Source: Terriglobales bacterium
GTDB taxonomy: Bacteria; Acidobacteriota; Terriglobia; Terriglobales; Acidobacteriaceae
Direction of reading: 5' to 3'
Length of the DNA: 64,000 nt
NCBI GenBank assembly: GCA_035764005.1
Contig: DASTZZ010000055.1
Span: 62,001-126,000 of the forward strand
This document shows, piece by piece, positions 8,109 to 16,958 of the stretch (position 1 is its first letter; each line of letters begins with the position of its first letter). The notes beneath the pieces were generated by a model, which worked only from the letters and a program-made list of their open reading frames with translations, searched no databases and had not been told where the DNA came from. The position numbers and the translations under genes were made by a program.

Positions 8109-8684
8109 CTACGTTTTTCTCAACAGCTCACCGATCATCTTTGCTAAACCAACATCGATTCCGTTTCTGACCCTGGAAAATGCATGAATGTGCTTTGGAC
8201 ACTTAACAGCGCTGCTCGAGCGCGCCTCCGCACTCACGAGCAGCGCGTTGGCTCGCGCGAGTTGTTCGCTGGCCGCAGCCTTGATTTCGTCGCTGCCGGG
8301 ATCCATAACCAGCAAGAATAGATCTGGCGCGAGCAGTTCCGCACCGGCGGTTGATTCTACAATCGCATTGTCATTTGCGGAGAATTCCGCTTTTAAGGCG
8401 ACGCAAGCCGCGGCCAGACTTTCTGATTCAGTCGAGACCAACATGGATCGCACGGCTCCGGCTTCCAAATATCGCGCTGTATCCACGTGTGAATCGCTGG
8501 CGCTCTGCTCCCAGATTGTCCAGCCCGATTCGGACGCAATTGAGAGGCATTCTTGCGGTTGGTGAGAATGTGAGGTGATCTTCGCTGCCGTCCAGTGGGC
8601 ACTGACAAAATGGCGGATGATCTCGCAGACCAGCGTCGTCTTTCCCACATGCTTTGCCTGGCCGCCAACTACGATCAGCGCCAT
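8109..8684 (-). CDS. MobB-like P-loop NTPase, last gene of the lipid A cluster
   Basis: The N-terminus MALIVVGGQAKHVGKTTLVC is a P-loop (GGQAKHVGKTT) like that of MobB and other SIMIBI GTPases. Later strands are present (NAIVESTAGAEL; LFLLVMDPG, which could be a switch region). At 191 residues it is MobB-sized, but molybdenum-cofactor genes are absent nearby. The start at 8684 lies seven bases after the lpxD stop codon, indicating translational coupling in an lpxL-like/lpxD/NTPase operon. Longer readings that begin inside lpxD are less likely. A role in lipid A is suggested only by position. Confidence 0.7.
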   Translation of the reverse strand: MALIVVGGQAKHVGKTTLVCEIIRHFVSAHWTAAKITSHSHQPQECLSIASESGWTIWEQSASDSHVDTARYLEAGAVRSMLVSTESESLAAACVALKAEFSANDNAIVESTAGAELLAPDLFLLVMDPGSDEIKAAASEQLARANALLVSAEARSSSAVKCPKHIHAFSRVRNGIDVGLAKMIGELLRKT

Positions 8685-8691
8685 GAAGCAG

Positions 8692-9696
8692 CTACTTTGT
8701 TCCTTTGCGGGACAGACGCGCGAGCGTGGCAAGCTCCTTCAGATATTCCTTCAGCGGACGCGCTGGCGTGCCCCAAAAGACGATTCCCTTCCCGCGTAAC
8801 ACTTTGCCGTTCAGAACGCCGCTTTGCCCGCCCAGAATCGTTCCACCTTCGACTTCAGCATGCTCGCCTATGCCTACCTGACCTCCGATCATTGCTCCAG
8901 GACCAATTCGGGAACTTCCGGAAATTCCAGTCTGCGCAGCAATGACAGCATTCTCGCCAATCTCGACGTTGTGCCCTAAGTGAACCATGTTGTCGATCTT
9001 GGCGCCACGGCGGATCACCGTCTGATCGAGCGAGCCGCGATCTATGGTGCAGTTCGCGCCAATCTCGACGTCATCTTCGATCAACAGTCCTCCGATTTGG
9101 GGAAACAGTTGATGTCGGCCATGCTCATCCTGAACGTAGCCGAAGCCCGTCGATCCAAGCACAGTACCGGCTTGTATGATGACGCGATCACCTAACCTGG
9201 CGTGAGCATAAATCGTCACGTTAGGGTCAATGCGGCAGTGACTCCCAATGTGCGCATTTTTCCCAATCACGGAATTTGCGCCGACGGTCGTGTAGTCGCC
9301 GACGCGAGCGCCTTCTTCAATCACCGCTCCAGGACCAATAAACGTGTGCTCGCCAATCTGCGCGGCCACATGAATTTGGGCGCTCTCATCGTGACCTTCC
9401 ACCGCGGCCTGGTGGTAAAGCTCGGCGGCGATACGCGCAAATAGAAGCTTGGGATTGTCGGCAATCAGGAATGGCTTGTCGCGGCGCGGCGTGTTCGCAA
9501 ACCGACCCGTGACGACCGCCGTCGCGTGCGAGTCCAGCGCCTGCTCAAATTTATCCTCATCATAAGCAAAGACGAGATCGCCCTCGCGAGCCGCGCTGAT
9601 GCTCGCGAGACCGCTAACCAGAGTTGTGGCATCGCCTTGCAACTGTGCGCCAAAGCGTGCGGCGAGATCTCCAATCTTGTAGCTGTGGCCCTTCAT
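8692..9696 (-). CDS. lpxD: UDP-3-O-acylglucosamine N-acyltransferase
   Basis: It transfers a 3-hydroxyacyl chain from ACP to the amine of UDP-3-O-acyl-glucosamine in lipid A synthesis. The N-terminal uridine-binding domain (residues 1-100) is followed by a long run of hexapeptide repeats forming a left-handed beta-helix (GEHTFIGPGAVIEEGARVG and so on). The catalytic histidine segment is DNMVHLGHNVEIGENAVIAAQ. Length (334 residues) is typical. The ATG overlaps the stop of the upstream acyltransferase gene by four bases (ATGA). The other lipid A genes (lpxA, lpxC, fabZ) are not in the window. Confidence 0.96.
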   Translation of the reverse strand: MKGHSYKIGDLAARFGAQLQGDATTLVSGLASISAAREGDLVFAYDEDKFEQALDSHATAVVTGRFANTPRRDKPFLIADNPKLLFARIAAELYHQAAVEGHDESAQIHVAAQIGEHTFIGPGAVIEEGARVGDYTTVGANSVIGKNAHIGSHCRIDPNVTIYAHARLGDRVIIQAGTVLGSTGFGYVQDEHGRHQLFPQIGGLLIEDDVEIGANCTIDRGSLDQTVIRRGAKIDNMVHLGHNVEIGENAVIAAQTGISGSSRIGPGAMIGGQVGIGEHAEVEGGTILGGQSGVLNGKVLRGKGIVFWGTPARPLKEYLKELATLARLSRKGTK

Positions 9697-10601
9697 GAAG
9701 CCTTATAAATTGGAGGCTCGCCCGGTGGCCGTGTTTTCCAGCGGCGATGCACCCACAACCATTGCTCCGGATATTTTGCGGCGTACTCCTCGATCACCCG
9801 CGTAAATAGTGCGGTATTTGCTACTGCATCCGCATCGTCGTCGCCGGTGGAAACGAGCGTTAACGCCGGATCGAAGCGCACGCGATATTTCCTCAACTGC
9901 CTATCCCAAATCGTGAATGCCGGAACCACGGCAGCACCAGACCGCAACGCTACTCGCGCCATTCCCGAAGCGGTACAGGCTGGCACACCGAAGAAATCGA
10001 CGAAGACTCCTTGGGGAGGAGTAATGTTGGTGTCCATTAAGATACCAACCGTCTCGCCCGCTTTCATGGCTGCCAGAAGCCCGCGCGCGAAGTCCTCTTT
10101 TGCGAAGGTCTCATTGCCGTGGAGCGTTCGATATTGATCGACGAGCGCATCCACTTTGCGGTTGTCCAGCCGGCGCACGACGATCTTGATGGGATTCCCG
10201 AAAATGGAGTGAACGAAGGACCCGATTTCCCATCCTCCAATGTGCGCGGTGAGCAGGAGCACTCCGCAGCCGCCAGCTCGCGCAGCTTCGTAGTTTTCGA
10301 AGCCATCATACGTGGCCACCTTGCGCGCGTTCTCTGATGTATATCGCGGAAACATGCAGAACTCGGCGAGCTGTCGTCCTAAGCCTTGAAAGAGCTGGAA
10401 GACGATTCGCCTTCGCTGCTTCTCGGTCATTTGCGGAAATGCGATCTGAAGATTGCGAAGTCCGACTTTTCGCAGCCTGGACATTACCGCATACGCGAGG
10501 AATCCAAGGAATTTGCCGACTCCGATGGCGATCGGGCTCGGCAGCGCGCCGACGGTGTGAACAAATGCCCAGACCAGTACGTATTCGAGGTTCTCCCGCA
10601 T
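9693..10601 (-). CDS. LpxL/HtrB-type lipid A late acyltransferase
   Basis: A 302-residue inner-membrane acyltransferase. An N-terminal hydrophobic segment (residues 1-40) is followed by the HX4E catalytic motif in TAHIGGWEIGS. Then come GETVGILMDTN and FFGVPACTASGMARVALRSGA, all typical of the LpxL/LpxM family that adds secondary acyl chains to lipid A. It is first in an operon with lpxD (four-base overlap) and a P-loop NTPase gene, which supports the lipid A role. Whether it is closer to LpxL or LpxM cannot be told from sequence alone. Confidence 0.88.
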   Translation of the reverse strand: MRENLEYVLVWAFVHTVGALPSPIAIGVGKFLGFLAYAVMSRLRKVGLRNLQIAFPQMTEKQRRRIVFQLFQGLGRQLAEFCMFPRYTSENARKVATYDGFENYEAARAGGCGVLLLTAHIGGWEIGSFVHSIFGNPIKIVVRRLDNRKVDALVDQYRTLHGNETFAKEDFARGLLAAMKAGETVGILMDTNITPPQGVFVDFFGVPACTASGMARVALRSGAAVVPAFTIWDRQLRKYRVRFDPALTLVSTGDDDADAVANTALFTRVIEEYAAKYPEQWLWVHRRWKTRPPGEPPIYKAS

Positions 10602-10727
10602 GCGAATCGCGACGCTATCATTCGACTGCGAAGACTTGCAACGTACTGCAGAACCCGCTGCGGTAGCGGCGGGCGCTCTTCTCTTACGCCGAGGACACAG
10701 CCTGTTCCATTCTAGATAATCGCTAAA

Positions 10728-11447
10728 TTAACGCGATGCTTTAGCCTCGCCGAAGTCCTTTCGTACAGCGGATAGGAATCCTTCAGAACCCGCCGGGGGA
10801 CGCACAGTTCCGCCTAGGATGGTGCGGAAGTTCATGTCGCGTCCATAGAAAGTCCGTGTGTCACCGCCGTTCTGCTCAATCCATGCACCCTTCAGTGAGA
10901 TTCCCGCGAAGATGCCTCTGGAGCGAGAGTAAGTAAGAATCTCGGTTTGCAGCGCGATGTTCGTTTCCGCGGCGGCGGTACGTCCTACTGGACCAGCTGA
11001 TGCCGAGGCGTCGGCGCCAATCTTCACTTTATGCGCCAGCAAAGAATGCACCCCGTTCTCGTTCATGAAAAGCATCACCAGATCGACTGCCTCGCCGCCG
11101 ATTTGCAGTCCAAAGCTCCCACCGCCGAGGCGATAAAAAGCCGGAGCGCTCCACCCGTGCGCGGTGCGACACGTCACCACCCCCTGGCCGTACTCGCCGC
11201 CGAACCCAAAACCCGCCTTCATCAGCGACGGAATCACGCCGACACATTCAGCATGCGCCAATATCTCCTGCGGAATGCCTTTGTCCGGAGCCGCGGTTAC
11301 CTGGTTCAAAATCGTTCCCGCTTTATCCAGACGCTCCTGCAGCTTGGCCCGGTCGCCTTCGTCTTTGGCATAGCTAAGGCCAGGGAAACAGAAAACTACT
11401 AACAACAGAGCCGTAGATGTAAGGAGGAGTTTTTTGATCAAGTTCAT
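10728..11447 (-). CDS. SYLF (Ysc84) domain secreted lipid-binding protein
   Basis: A signal peptide (MNLIKKLLLTSTALLLVVFC, then GLSYA) is followed by a SYLF domain: LAHAECVGVIPSLMKAGFGFGG, GVVTCRTAHGWSAPAFYRLGGGSFGLQIGGEAVDLVMLFMNENG and IGADASASAGPVGRTA. SYLF proteins bind phosphoinositides in eukaryotes; bacterial ones are periplasmic and of unknown role. The start at 11447 places the signal peptide at the N-terminus; an upstream reading to 11516 adds 23 charged residues. A paralogue lies at 51904-52680. The 296 bases before the next gene (11448-11743) show nothing beyond possible promoters. Confidence 0.88.
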   Translation of the reverse strand: MNLIKKLLLTSTALLLVVFCFPGLSYAKDEGDRAKLQERLDKAGTILNQVTAAPDKGIPQEILAHAECVGVIPSLMKAGFGFGGEYGQGVVTCRTAHGWSAPAFYRLGGGSFGLQIGGEAVDLVMLFMNENGVHSLLAHKVKIGADASASAGPVGRTAAAETNIALQTEILTYSRSRGIFAGISLKGAWIEQNGGDTRTFYGRDMNFRTILGGTVRPPAGSEGFLSAVRKDFGEAKASR

Positions 11448-11743
11448 TCCTTTGCTTGCAATGTCGGTTTCTGTGCGTACCTCCGCAGTGGTGGTTGGGT
11501 CAATTCTCGAATCCATCCGCTACCGCCGACGGTACTGACATGCTTCCAGACCGAGGCGTGGACCACAAGCACCACAGGTTCTGATCCGCTACGCAACGGT
11601 ACTAGTCCGATAGTAACGCGAGTAGGTAATGCACGAAAGTGCTATGCCGAGTTCGTCCTGCTGTTGGGCCTTTCGTGATATGCCTTACAAGGTAAATAAG
11701 GTGTGTAATCGAGGCACCGAATCTCAATTCGGGAAGAGGCAAG

Positions 11744-13174
11744 ATGACGCAGCGAAGCGATTTTTCAGCACTCGAGGCCGATCAGCCGATCGGCGGTGTC
11801 TCCGATAGCGCTGCGTTAGCCCATGCTACGCGCAGCAAGCGGGTGGTCCGCATTGCCGTTTCACTGCCTGTAGAGATACGCGATCAGTTTGGTGGAAAAG
11901 ACCAGCCGCGCACCCAGTTCGTCACGCTCCGCGGTTGCGTGTTGAGCACCACGCTATCAATGCGTGCCGGCAACAAGCTGACTCTCCAGAATCTGAAGAA
12001 TGGCCGCACGGCAGAATGCCACGCGATTGGAGTGGAGCCGGGGTTGAACGGCACGCACCAGGTTGAAATCGAATTCACCAGTGCTCAGCCGGAATTCTGG
12101 CCGGTGCAGTTTCCCTCAGAAGACCCGAAGCCTTCAGTCGCGAGTACCGCGCCGCAAATCAGCAATCCCAATTCACAGTCGCGCCAGGCGAGTGCAGTTT
12201 CGGATAAGGACATCCTCGTCCTTGCAGATTCCGTCGCACGAGATTTCAATGGGGGACGCGCCCATTCTCCCGAACGAATCGCAACAAAAGTCGCGACGGC
12301 CGATTCCGTCGCGCAATTCCGTGCAGCCAATCGCGCTGCTCATAAGCGTGAGCAGCGCAAGAAGGCTGTCTACTCAGCAATATTTTTCGCCGCAGTCTCC
12401 GGAGCCGCTGTAGGCGCGCGCTACTGGTTTGCAAATAAGCCACAGCTGCTTGAGGCTACACCTGCCCCGGAAGTTCGCAAGATCGCGCAGAAGATCGCTC
12501 GGGCGATACCGGCAAAGCAATCGAATGTCACCCAGGCAAGCGCGGTAGACGCGACGGATGCACCGGAATCTGTATCTTCCGACGCTTCGGTTTCAGCTCG
12601 GCCTGGCGTGGCAGGCTCCAGTGCGTCCGACGTAAATGCCCAATTGCCCCAAGTCCCTGCCCAGCCCGCCGCTGAATCAATACAAACTGAAGCTGTAGGC
12701 GTGGCGCCTGAAACGCCAGTGGCAGTGCGACATGGTTCTTCCTACGCAGCGGCCCGCAAAAGCAAAGTCGAAGATGCAAGCGATGAGCCGATTGCTCTGC
12801 CTCTGCGCGTAACCGAAAGCGCCAGCGTCGCCAAACCGGAAGCGCTGAAAGACGTGGTCGCCGACGTGCCGGCTCATGCCGCAGTTTTGGCCGCAGAAGT
12901 TCCGAAGAAGGCCGTTCCCGCGCACTTGATCCGTTCCGTTCCGGCACAGTACCCCTCAATGGCCCGCCAGCTCCATGTGGAAGGCGAGGTTCTGCTTAAT
13001 GTGAACGTCGATCCCACGGGCGCAGTCAGCAACATCACAGTTGTTTCAGGACCGCCGTTACTTCGAGCTGCCGCAACCGACTGTGTGAAACGCTGGAAAT
13101 ATCAGCCGGCGATGCTGGGCGACAAGCCGGTTGCCAGCACGGAAATCGTGAAACTGGACTTTCACTGGCGCTAG
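11744..13174 (+). CDS. PilZ-like domain fused to a TonB C-terminal domain
   Basis: Three regions can be seen. Residues about 30-125 (RSKRVVRIAVSLPVEIRDQF through HQVEIEFTSAQPEFW) look like the PilZ-like beta-barrel common in acidobacterial proteins. A membrane segment lies at about 207-228 (VYSAIFFAAVSGAAVGARYW). A long Ala/Pro/Glu-rich periplasmic linker then leads to a TonB C-terminal domain (about 385-476) with QYPSMARQLHVEGEVLLNVNVD and CVKRWKYQPAML. The order implies a cytoplasmic sensor-like domain tied to a periplasmic TonB end. The PilZ RxxxR and DxSxxG c-di-GMP motifs are not clearly intact, so binding is doubtful. The start follows GAAGAGG. Confidence 0.8.
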   Translation: MTQRSDFSALEADQPIGGVSDSAALAHATRSKRVVRIAVSLPVEIRDQFGGKDQPRTQFVTLRGCVLSTTLSMRAGNKLTLQNLKNGRTAECHAIGVEPGLNGTHQVEIEFTSAQPEFWPVQFPSEDPKPSVASTAPQISNPNSQSRQASAVSDKDILVLADSVARDFNGGRAHSPERIATKVATADSVAQFRAANRAAHKREQRKKAVYSAIFFAAVSGAAVGARYWFANKPQLLEATPAPEVRKIAQKIARAIPAKQSNVTQASAVDATDAPESVSSDASVSARPGVAGSSASDVNAQLPQVPAQPAAESIQTEAVGVAPETPVAVRHGSSYAAARKSKVEDASDEPIALPLRVTESASVAKPEALKDVVADVPAHAAVLAAEVPKKAVPAHLIRSVPAQYPSMARQLHVEGEVLLNVNVDPTGAVSNITVVSGPPLLRAAATDCVKRWKYQPAMLGDKPVASTEIVKLDFHWR

Positions 13175-13228
13175 AGTCTGCGCAATTTCTCCACAAATCT
13201 TTCTTGACCTCTCCAATGGTTAAAATGG

Positions 13229-14104
13229 ATGCGCATGTCCACGCTGCACAACGTGCGTGTCTCGCTGGAGATGATCAAATGGGAGCACTCGATCTTTGCG
13301 CTTCCCTTCGCCCTCTGCAGCGCGATGCTGGCCAGCAATGGATGGCCGCCTGTGTGGCAGCTTCTGTGGATCATCGTCGCGATGGTCGCTGCGCGTTCGG
13401 CCGCGATGGCTTTTAATCGCTATGCCGATACAGAGATTGACGGCGCAAATCCGCGAACCAGCCAACGCGCTCTGCCGGCAGGAATTCTGAATAAAAACTT
13501 CGTCGCGGCGTTTGTTGTGATTGCCAGTGCCGTTTTTGTCCTTTCAGCGGCAATGCTCAATCGTCTAACGCTGATTCTTTCTCCAGTGGCGTTGGCGATT
13601 GTTTTCCTCTACTCGTATACGAAGCGATTCACGAGATGGTCACACCTGGTATTGGGATTCGCTCTGGGCATCGCTCCCGCCGCTGCATGGATTGCGATTC
13701 GCGGCTCGCTTGATCCGCGCATCCTTCTGCTCACGGGAGCAGTGATGTTCTGGGTGGGCGGCTTCGATGTGCTTTATGCATGTCAGGACTGTGAGTTCGA
13801 CACCAGCTTTGGGCTGCACTCGGTGCCGCGCCATTATGGAATCGCGAATGCGCTTCTGCTGGCGCGAATGATGCATGCGATCATGCTCGCGTTCCTATTC
13901 GCGGTAGTTTTTGTCTTTGGGCTGGGCAAGCTGGCTATCGCCGGAGTAATAGTCGTTGCCCTTCTGATTGGGTACGAGCACTCGCTTGTCTCGGCAAAAG
14001 ATCTCTCGAAACTGAACGCCGCATTCTTCACCATGAACGGCATCATCTCTGTCGTGCTGTTTCTTTTCGTTGCTGCCGACCTGCTTCTTCCACGCTTTCG
14101 GTAA
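13229..14104 (+). CDS. UbiA-family prenyltransferase (4-hydroxybenzoate/MqnP type)
   Basis: An integral membrane protein of 291 residues with about eight hydrophobic helices. The first Asp-rich prenyl-diphosphate site is NRYADTEIDGANPRTSQRALPAG, and the second is CQDCEFDTSFGLHSVP. The opening IKWEHSIFALPFALC is typical of the UbiA/MqnP branch, which attaches a polyprenyl tail to 4-hydroxybenzoate or to a futalosine-route naphthoate. With UbiD at the window start this points to quinone synthesis. The start could be ATG at 13229 or 13235. It is followed directly by the HyuA gene. Confidence 0.88.
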   Translation: MRMSTLHNVRVSLEMIKWEHSIFALPFALCSAMLASNGWPPVWQLLWIIVAMVAARSAAMAFNRYADTEIDGANPRTSQRALPAGILNKNFVAAFVVIASAVFVLSAAMLNRLTLILSPVALAIVFLYSYTKRFTRWSHLVLGFALGIAPAAAWIAIRGSLDPRILLLTGAVMFWVGGFDVLYACQDCEFDTSFGLHSVPRHYGIANALLLARMMHAIMLAFLFAVVFVFGLGKLAIAGVIVVALLIGYEHSLVSAKDLSKLNAAFFTMNGIISVVLFLFVAADLLLPRFR

Positions 14105-14133
14105 AATCCGTTTTCGGAATTGCGGAGATCAGC

Positions 14134-16188
14134 CTGGCTTCCTCTCGAAACAAGCAAGCTTCGCCGGTACGCATCGCCGTGGATACGGGCGGCACTTTTA
14201 CCGATTGCGTCTGGATCGAAAATGGCCGCCTCAGAATCCTGAAAGTGTTTTCCACGCCTCACGATCCATCCGAGGCCATCGCAGCGGCAGTAGAGAAAAT
14301 CGCAGACGGTTGCGAATGTGAGGTCGTCCTGCTCCACGGTACAACGGTAGGAACCAACGCGCTGCTGCAACGGAAAGGCGCACGAACTGCGTTGATAACG
14401 ACGGCTGGATTTGAAGATGCGATCGAAATTGGGCGGCAGGCTCGTCCCAAACTCTACGATCTAAACGTCACAAGGATTGAGCCTCTGGTCGCTCGCGAGC
14501 TGCGCTTCGGCGTTCAAGAACGCACCCGGCCCGATGGGACAGCGGAGCGCGCTCCGTCATCGGGCGAACTGACTACGCTTTTGCGAACCATTCGAGAGCG
14601 CAGTCCTGAGTCAGTCGCTGTATGTCTGCTGTTCTCGTTTGCGAATCCCGAAAATGAACTCGCGGTCGCGCGCCAGCTGCGGCAACTTACGATGCCGCTT
14701 TCGCTGTCGCACGAGATCCTTCCCGAATTTCGCGAGTACGAGCGCATGAGCACCGTAACGGTAAACGCCTACTTGCAGCCGCTCATGCAGCGTTATTTGG
14801 AGAGTCTGCAGTCGCGCCTCTCCACGGAACGAGAGACACGGATATTCGTGATGCAATCCAGTGGAGGGATTACCGCGCTACGCACCGCCGCGGCGCAGCC
14901 GGTGCGAACTGTCCTCTCCGGTCCTGCGGGAGGGGCCGTCGGAGCGCTGGAAATGGGACGAGCCGCAGGATTCGAAAACATCGTTTCGTTCGATATGGGA
15001 GGCACTTCCACCGACGTTGCTCTGCTTGCGGGCAAACTCAATCTCACTTCAGAGGCCGAAGTTGCCGGCCTCCCTGTCCGCGTGCCCATGCTCAACATCC
15101 ACACTGTCGGCGCGGGAGGTGGATCGCTGGCGCGCGTTGATGCCGGCGGCGCGCTGCGGGTAGGTCCGGAATCGGCCGGAGCCGATCCTGGCCCGATCTG
15201 CTACGGCAAAGGCACACAACCAACCGTCACCGACGCCAACCTGTTGCTGGGCCGCTTGCGTGCAGAAAACTTTCTCGGCGGAGAGTTTCGTCTCGATGTC
15301 AAGCGTACGCGCGCTTTATTCACAAAATGGATTTCCCAGAATGGTCTCGAATGGTCTCCGGAGCAATTGGCCTCTGGCATCATTCGCGTGGTTAACGCCA
15401 CCATGGAAAAAGCCATTCGCGTGGTTTCCATCGAACAGGGTTATGATCCGCGCGAATTCTCGCTGCTCGCCTTCGGAGGTGCAGGCGCCCTTCATGCATG
15501 CGAGCTGGCGGCGGCGCTATCGATGCCGCGCGTCATCGTTCCGCCGGCGCCGGGAGCCCTTTCCGCTTATGGAATTCTGGTCAGTGATGTCGTCAAAGAC
15601 TTTTCCCGCACTGCCCCCATGCTGCTTAGCGTGGGCGAGTTTCAGAGCTCTGCGAAGGAAATCGGCGAAATCTTCAACGAGCTAAAACGAGCCGCGCTGC
15701 GAGAGTACTCACATGAGGAATGGAAGGGCCCTCCGCGTCTGGAATACTCCATTGATATGCGCTACCAAGGCCAGGGATACGAATTGCAGATTCCATGGAA
15801 GAAATCTGCTTCGCTGCTCGAGGACTTCCATCAAGCGCATCAGCGCCGATTTGGATATCACCATCCAGCAAAGAAAATAGAAGCGGTTACGCTTCGCCTC
15901 CGCGCCACGGTCGCGCAAAGTTCACCTACCCTGATGCGTTCGGAAACGGGAAAGCAGAGGAAGAAAGAAGGGCGTGCTTCAGTGATGTTTGCAGGGAAAG
16001 CCTTTAAAGCAAGAGTGCTCACCCGCGAGCACCTGAAAACGGGATTCACTTCTTCAGGACCATTGATTGTGGCGGAGTACACGGCTACTACGGTCGTACC
16101 ACCGGGTTGGAAACTATCAATTCATCGTTCCGGTGCGCTCGTACTTGAACTTGTAACGCGCACAAAAAGAAAAAGACGCTCAAATTGA
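14134..16188 (+). CDS. Hydantoinase/oxoprolinase A subunit (HyuA family), orphan
   Basis: An ATP-dependent amidohydrolase subunit of the HyuA/acetophenone-carboxylase family. Hydant_A_N begins RIAVDTGGTFTDCVWIENG, includes HGTTVGTNALLQRKGAR, and passes to Hydantoinase_A with SGPAGGAVGALEMG, DMGGTSTDVAL and GPESAGADPGPICYG. The only ATG/GTG starts would cut off the first beta strand (GTG at 14179). A CTG at 14134 sits six bases after GGAG (14124-14127) and gives a full-length 684-residue protein, so I place the start there. No HyuB partner follows; the gene ends at a terminator. Substrate unknown. Confidence 0.85.
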   Translation: MASSRNKQASPVRIAVDTGGTFTDCVWIENGRLRILKVFSTPHDPSEAIAAAVEKIADGCECEVVLLHGTTVGTNALLQRKGARTALITTAGFEDAIEIGRQARPKLYDLNVTRIEPLVARELRFGVQERTRPDGTAERAPSSGELTTLLRTIRERSPESVAVCLLFSFANPENELAVARQLRQLTMPLSLSHEILPEFREYERMSTVTVNAYLQPLMQRYLESLQSRLSTERETRIFVMQSSGGITALRTAAAQPVRTVLSGPAGGAVGALEMGRAAGFENIVSFDMGGTSTDVALLAGKLNLTSEAEVAGLPVRVPMLNIHTVGAGGGSLARVDAGGALRVGPESAGADPGPICYGKGTQPTVTDANLLLGRLRAENFLGGEFRLDVKRTRALFTKWISQNGLEWSPEQLASGIIRVVNATMEKAIRVVSIEQGYDPREFSLLAFGGAGALHACELAAALSMPRVIVPPAPGALSAYGILVSDVVKDFSRTAPMLLSVGEFQSSAKEIGEIFNELKRAALREYSHEEWKGPPRLEYSIDMRYQGQGYELQIPWKKSASLLEDFHQAHQRRFGYHHPAKKIEAVTLRLRATVAQSSPTLMRSETGKQRKKEGRASVMFAGKAFKARVLTREHLKTGFTSSGPLIVAEYTATTVVPPGWKLSIHRSGALVLELVTRTKRKRRSN

Positions 16189-16198
16189 GCGTCTTTTT
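16170..16198. terminator. Bidirectional rho-independent terminator between HyuA and csbD
   Basis: AAAAAGACGCTCAA (16170-16183) faces TTGAGCGTCTTTTT (16185-16198) with one base between them. The core GACGCTC/GAGCGTC stem has A-runs before and T-runs after, so it can stop transcription from both sides. It overlaps the HyuA stop codon (16186-16188) and lies 18 bases from the end of csbD. Confidence 0.88.
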
Positions 16199-16216
16199 GT
16201 ATTGGCGAACTCCGAC

Positions 16217-16432
16217 TCAGGCAGCGTTCCGCTCTCTGTCCTTTTTGTCCATGTCGTCCTTCACATTGCGGGCGCTGTCTTTTACTTTGCCCCATGCGTT
16301 CTCGGCGCGGCCTTTGATTTCGTCAACAGTGCCTTGGCCTTGAGCCTGCGTGTCGCCGGTCCATTCGCCGGCCTGACGTTTTGCGCGTCCTGCGATCTCG
16401 TCCATCTTGCCTTTGATTCGGTTCTTGTCCAC
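16217..16432 (-). CDS. CsbD family stress protein
   Basis: A 71-residue hydrophilic protein beginning MDKNRIKGKMDEIAGRAKRQ, the CsbD signature, with a second amphipathic repeat (TVDEIKGRAENAWGKVKDSA). CsbD proteins are small, abundant general-stress proteins of unknown mechanism. It reads in the same direction as the small membrane protein gene upstream (16505-16657), a pairing common among stress genes. Confidence 0.92.
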   Translation of the reverse strand: MDKNRIKGKMDEIAGRAKRQAGEWTGDTQAQGQGTVDEIKGRAENAWGKVKDSARNVKDDMDKKDRERNAA

Positions 16433-16504
16433 GATTGCCTCCTCGCTTCTGTTGGAACTCTTTTGTTGGATTGCAGTTTTTCAGCTATCCGGGTTCGTAC
16501 CGTC

Positions 16505-16657
16505 CTAAAGTGCGGTTCGTCGTCCGGTGAGCAACTGGAAAATCAGTGCGATCACCGCCAGCACGAGCAGCAGATGAATGAATCCGCCGAGCGTGTAGCT
16601 GCTGACAACTCCGATCAACCAGAGCACTAGCAGAATGACAAATAGGGTCCAGAGCAT
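16505..16657 (-). CDS. Lmo0937-family small membrane protein
   Basis: The minus strand encodes 50 residues starting MLWTLFVILLVLWLIGVVSS, then YTLGGFIHLLLVLAVIALIF and QLLTGRRTAL. It has two membrane helices split by a Tyr-Thr-Leu-Gly-Gly turn, the pattern of the Lmo0937 family (short inner-membrane proteins linked to stress). GGGAGG lies seven bases upstream of the ATG at 16657. Its neighbour csbD is also a stress-family gene. Confidence 0.85.
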   Translation of the reverse strand: MLWTLFVILLVLWLIGVVSSYTLGGFIHLLLVLAVIALIFQLLTGRRTAL

Positions 16658-16741
16658 GGGCCCACCTCCCAAAGAGTGTTGCGACTAACTCTGCCAAATA
16701 TGACGGTCAATGGCAGGGGATGGTTGTAGAGGATCGAGAGC

Positions 16742-16955
16742 GGCTGGACTGTGGCTGCCGGCTTTCGGCCACCGGCTTCTGGCTAGGTCATTGGATCTGC
16801 AGCGATTTCTTCTCGCAATCTGAATTCCCGGAGTAGAACCAGAGCTGCCGCTCGCGTGTCCGACAGCTCTCTGGAATAGAAGGCTCCGTTATCATTGTGA
16901 ACTGTCGTGAGCAGCCGAAAATGAAGCCGAAAGCCGGTAGCCGGTAGCCGGAAGC
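16742..16955. repeat. CCGGTAGCCGG-type repeats flanking a 120-base spacer
   Basis: Words related to GCCGGTAGCCGGAAGCC occur as CCGGCTTTCGGCCACCGGCT (minus orientation, near 16758-16777) and as AAGCCGGTAGCCGGTAGCCG (plus orientation, near 16931-16950). The two face each other and could pair. The intervening sequence has no convincing gene. The 300 bases from 16658 to 16958 otherwise hold only the pheA upstream region. Confidence 0.45.
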
Positions 16956-16958
16956 CCA

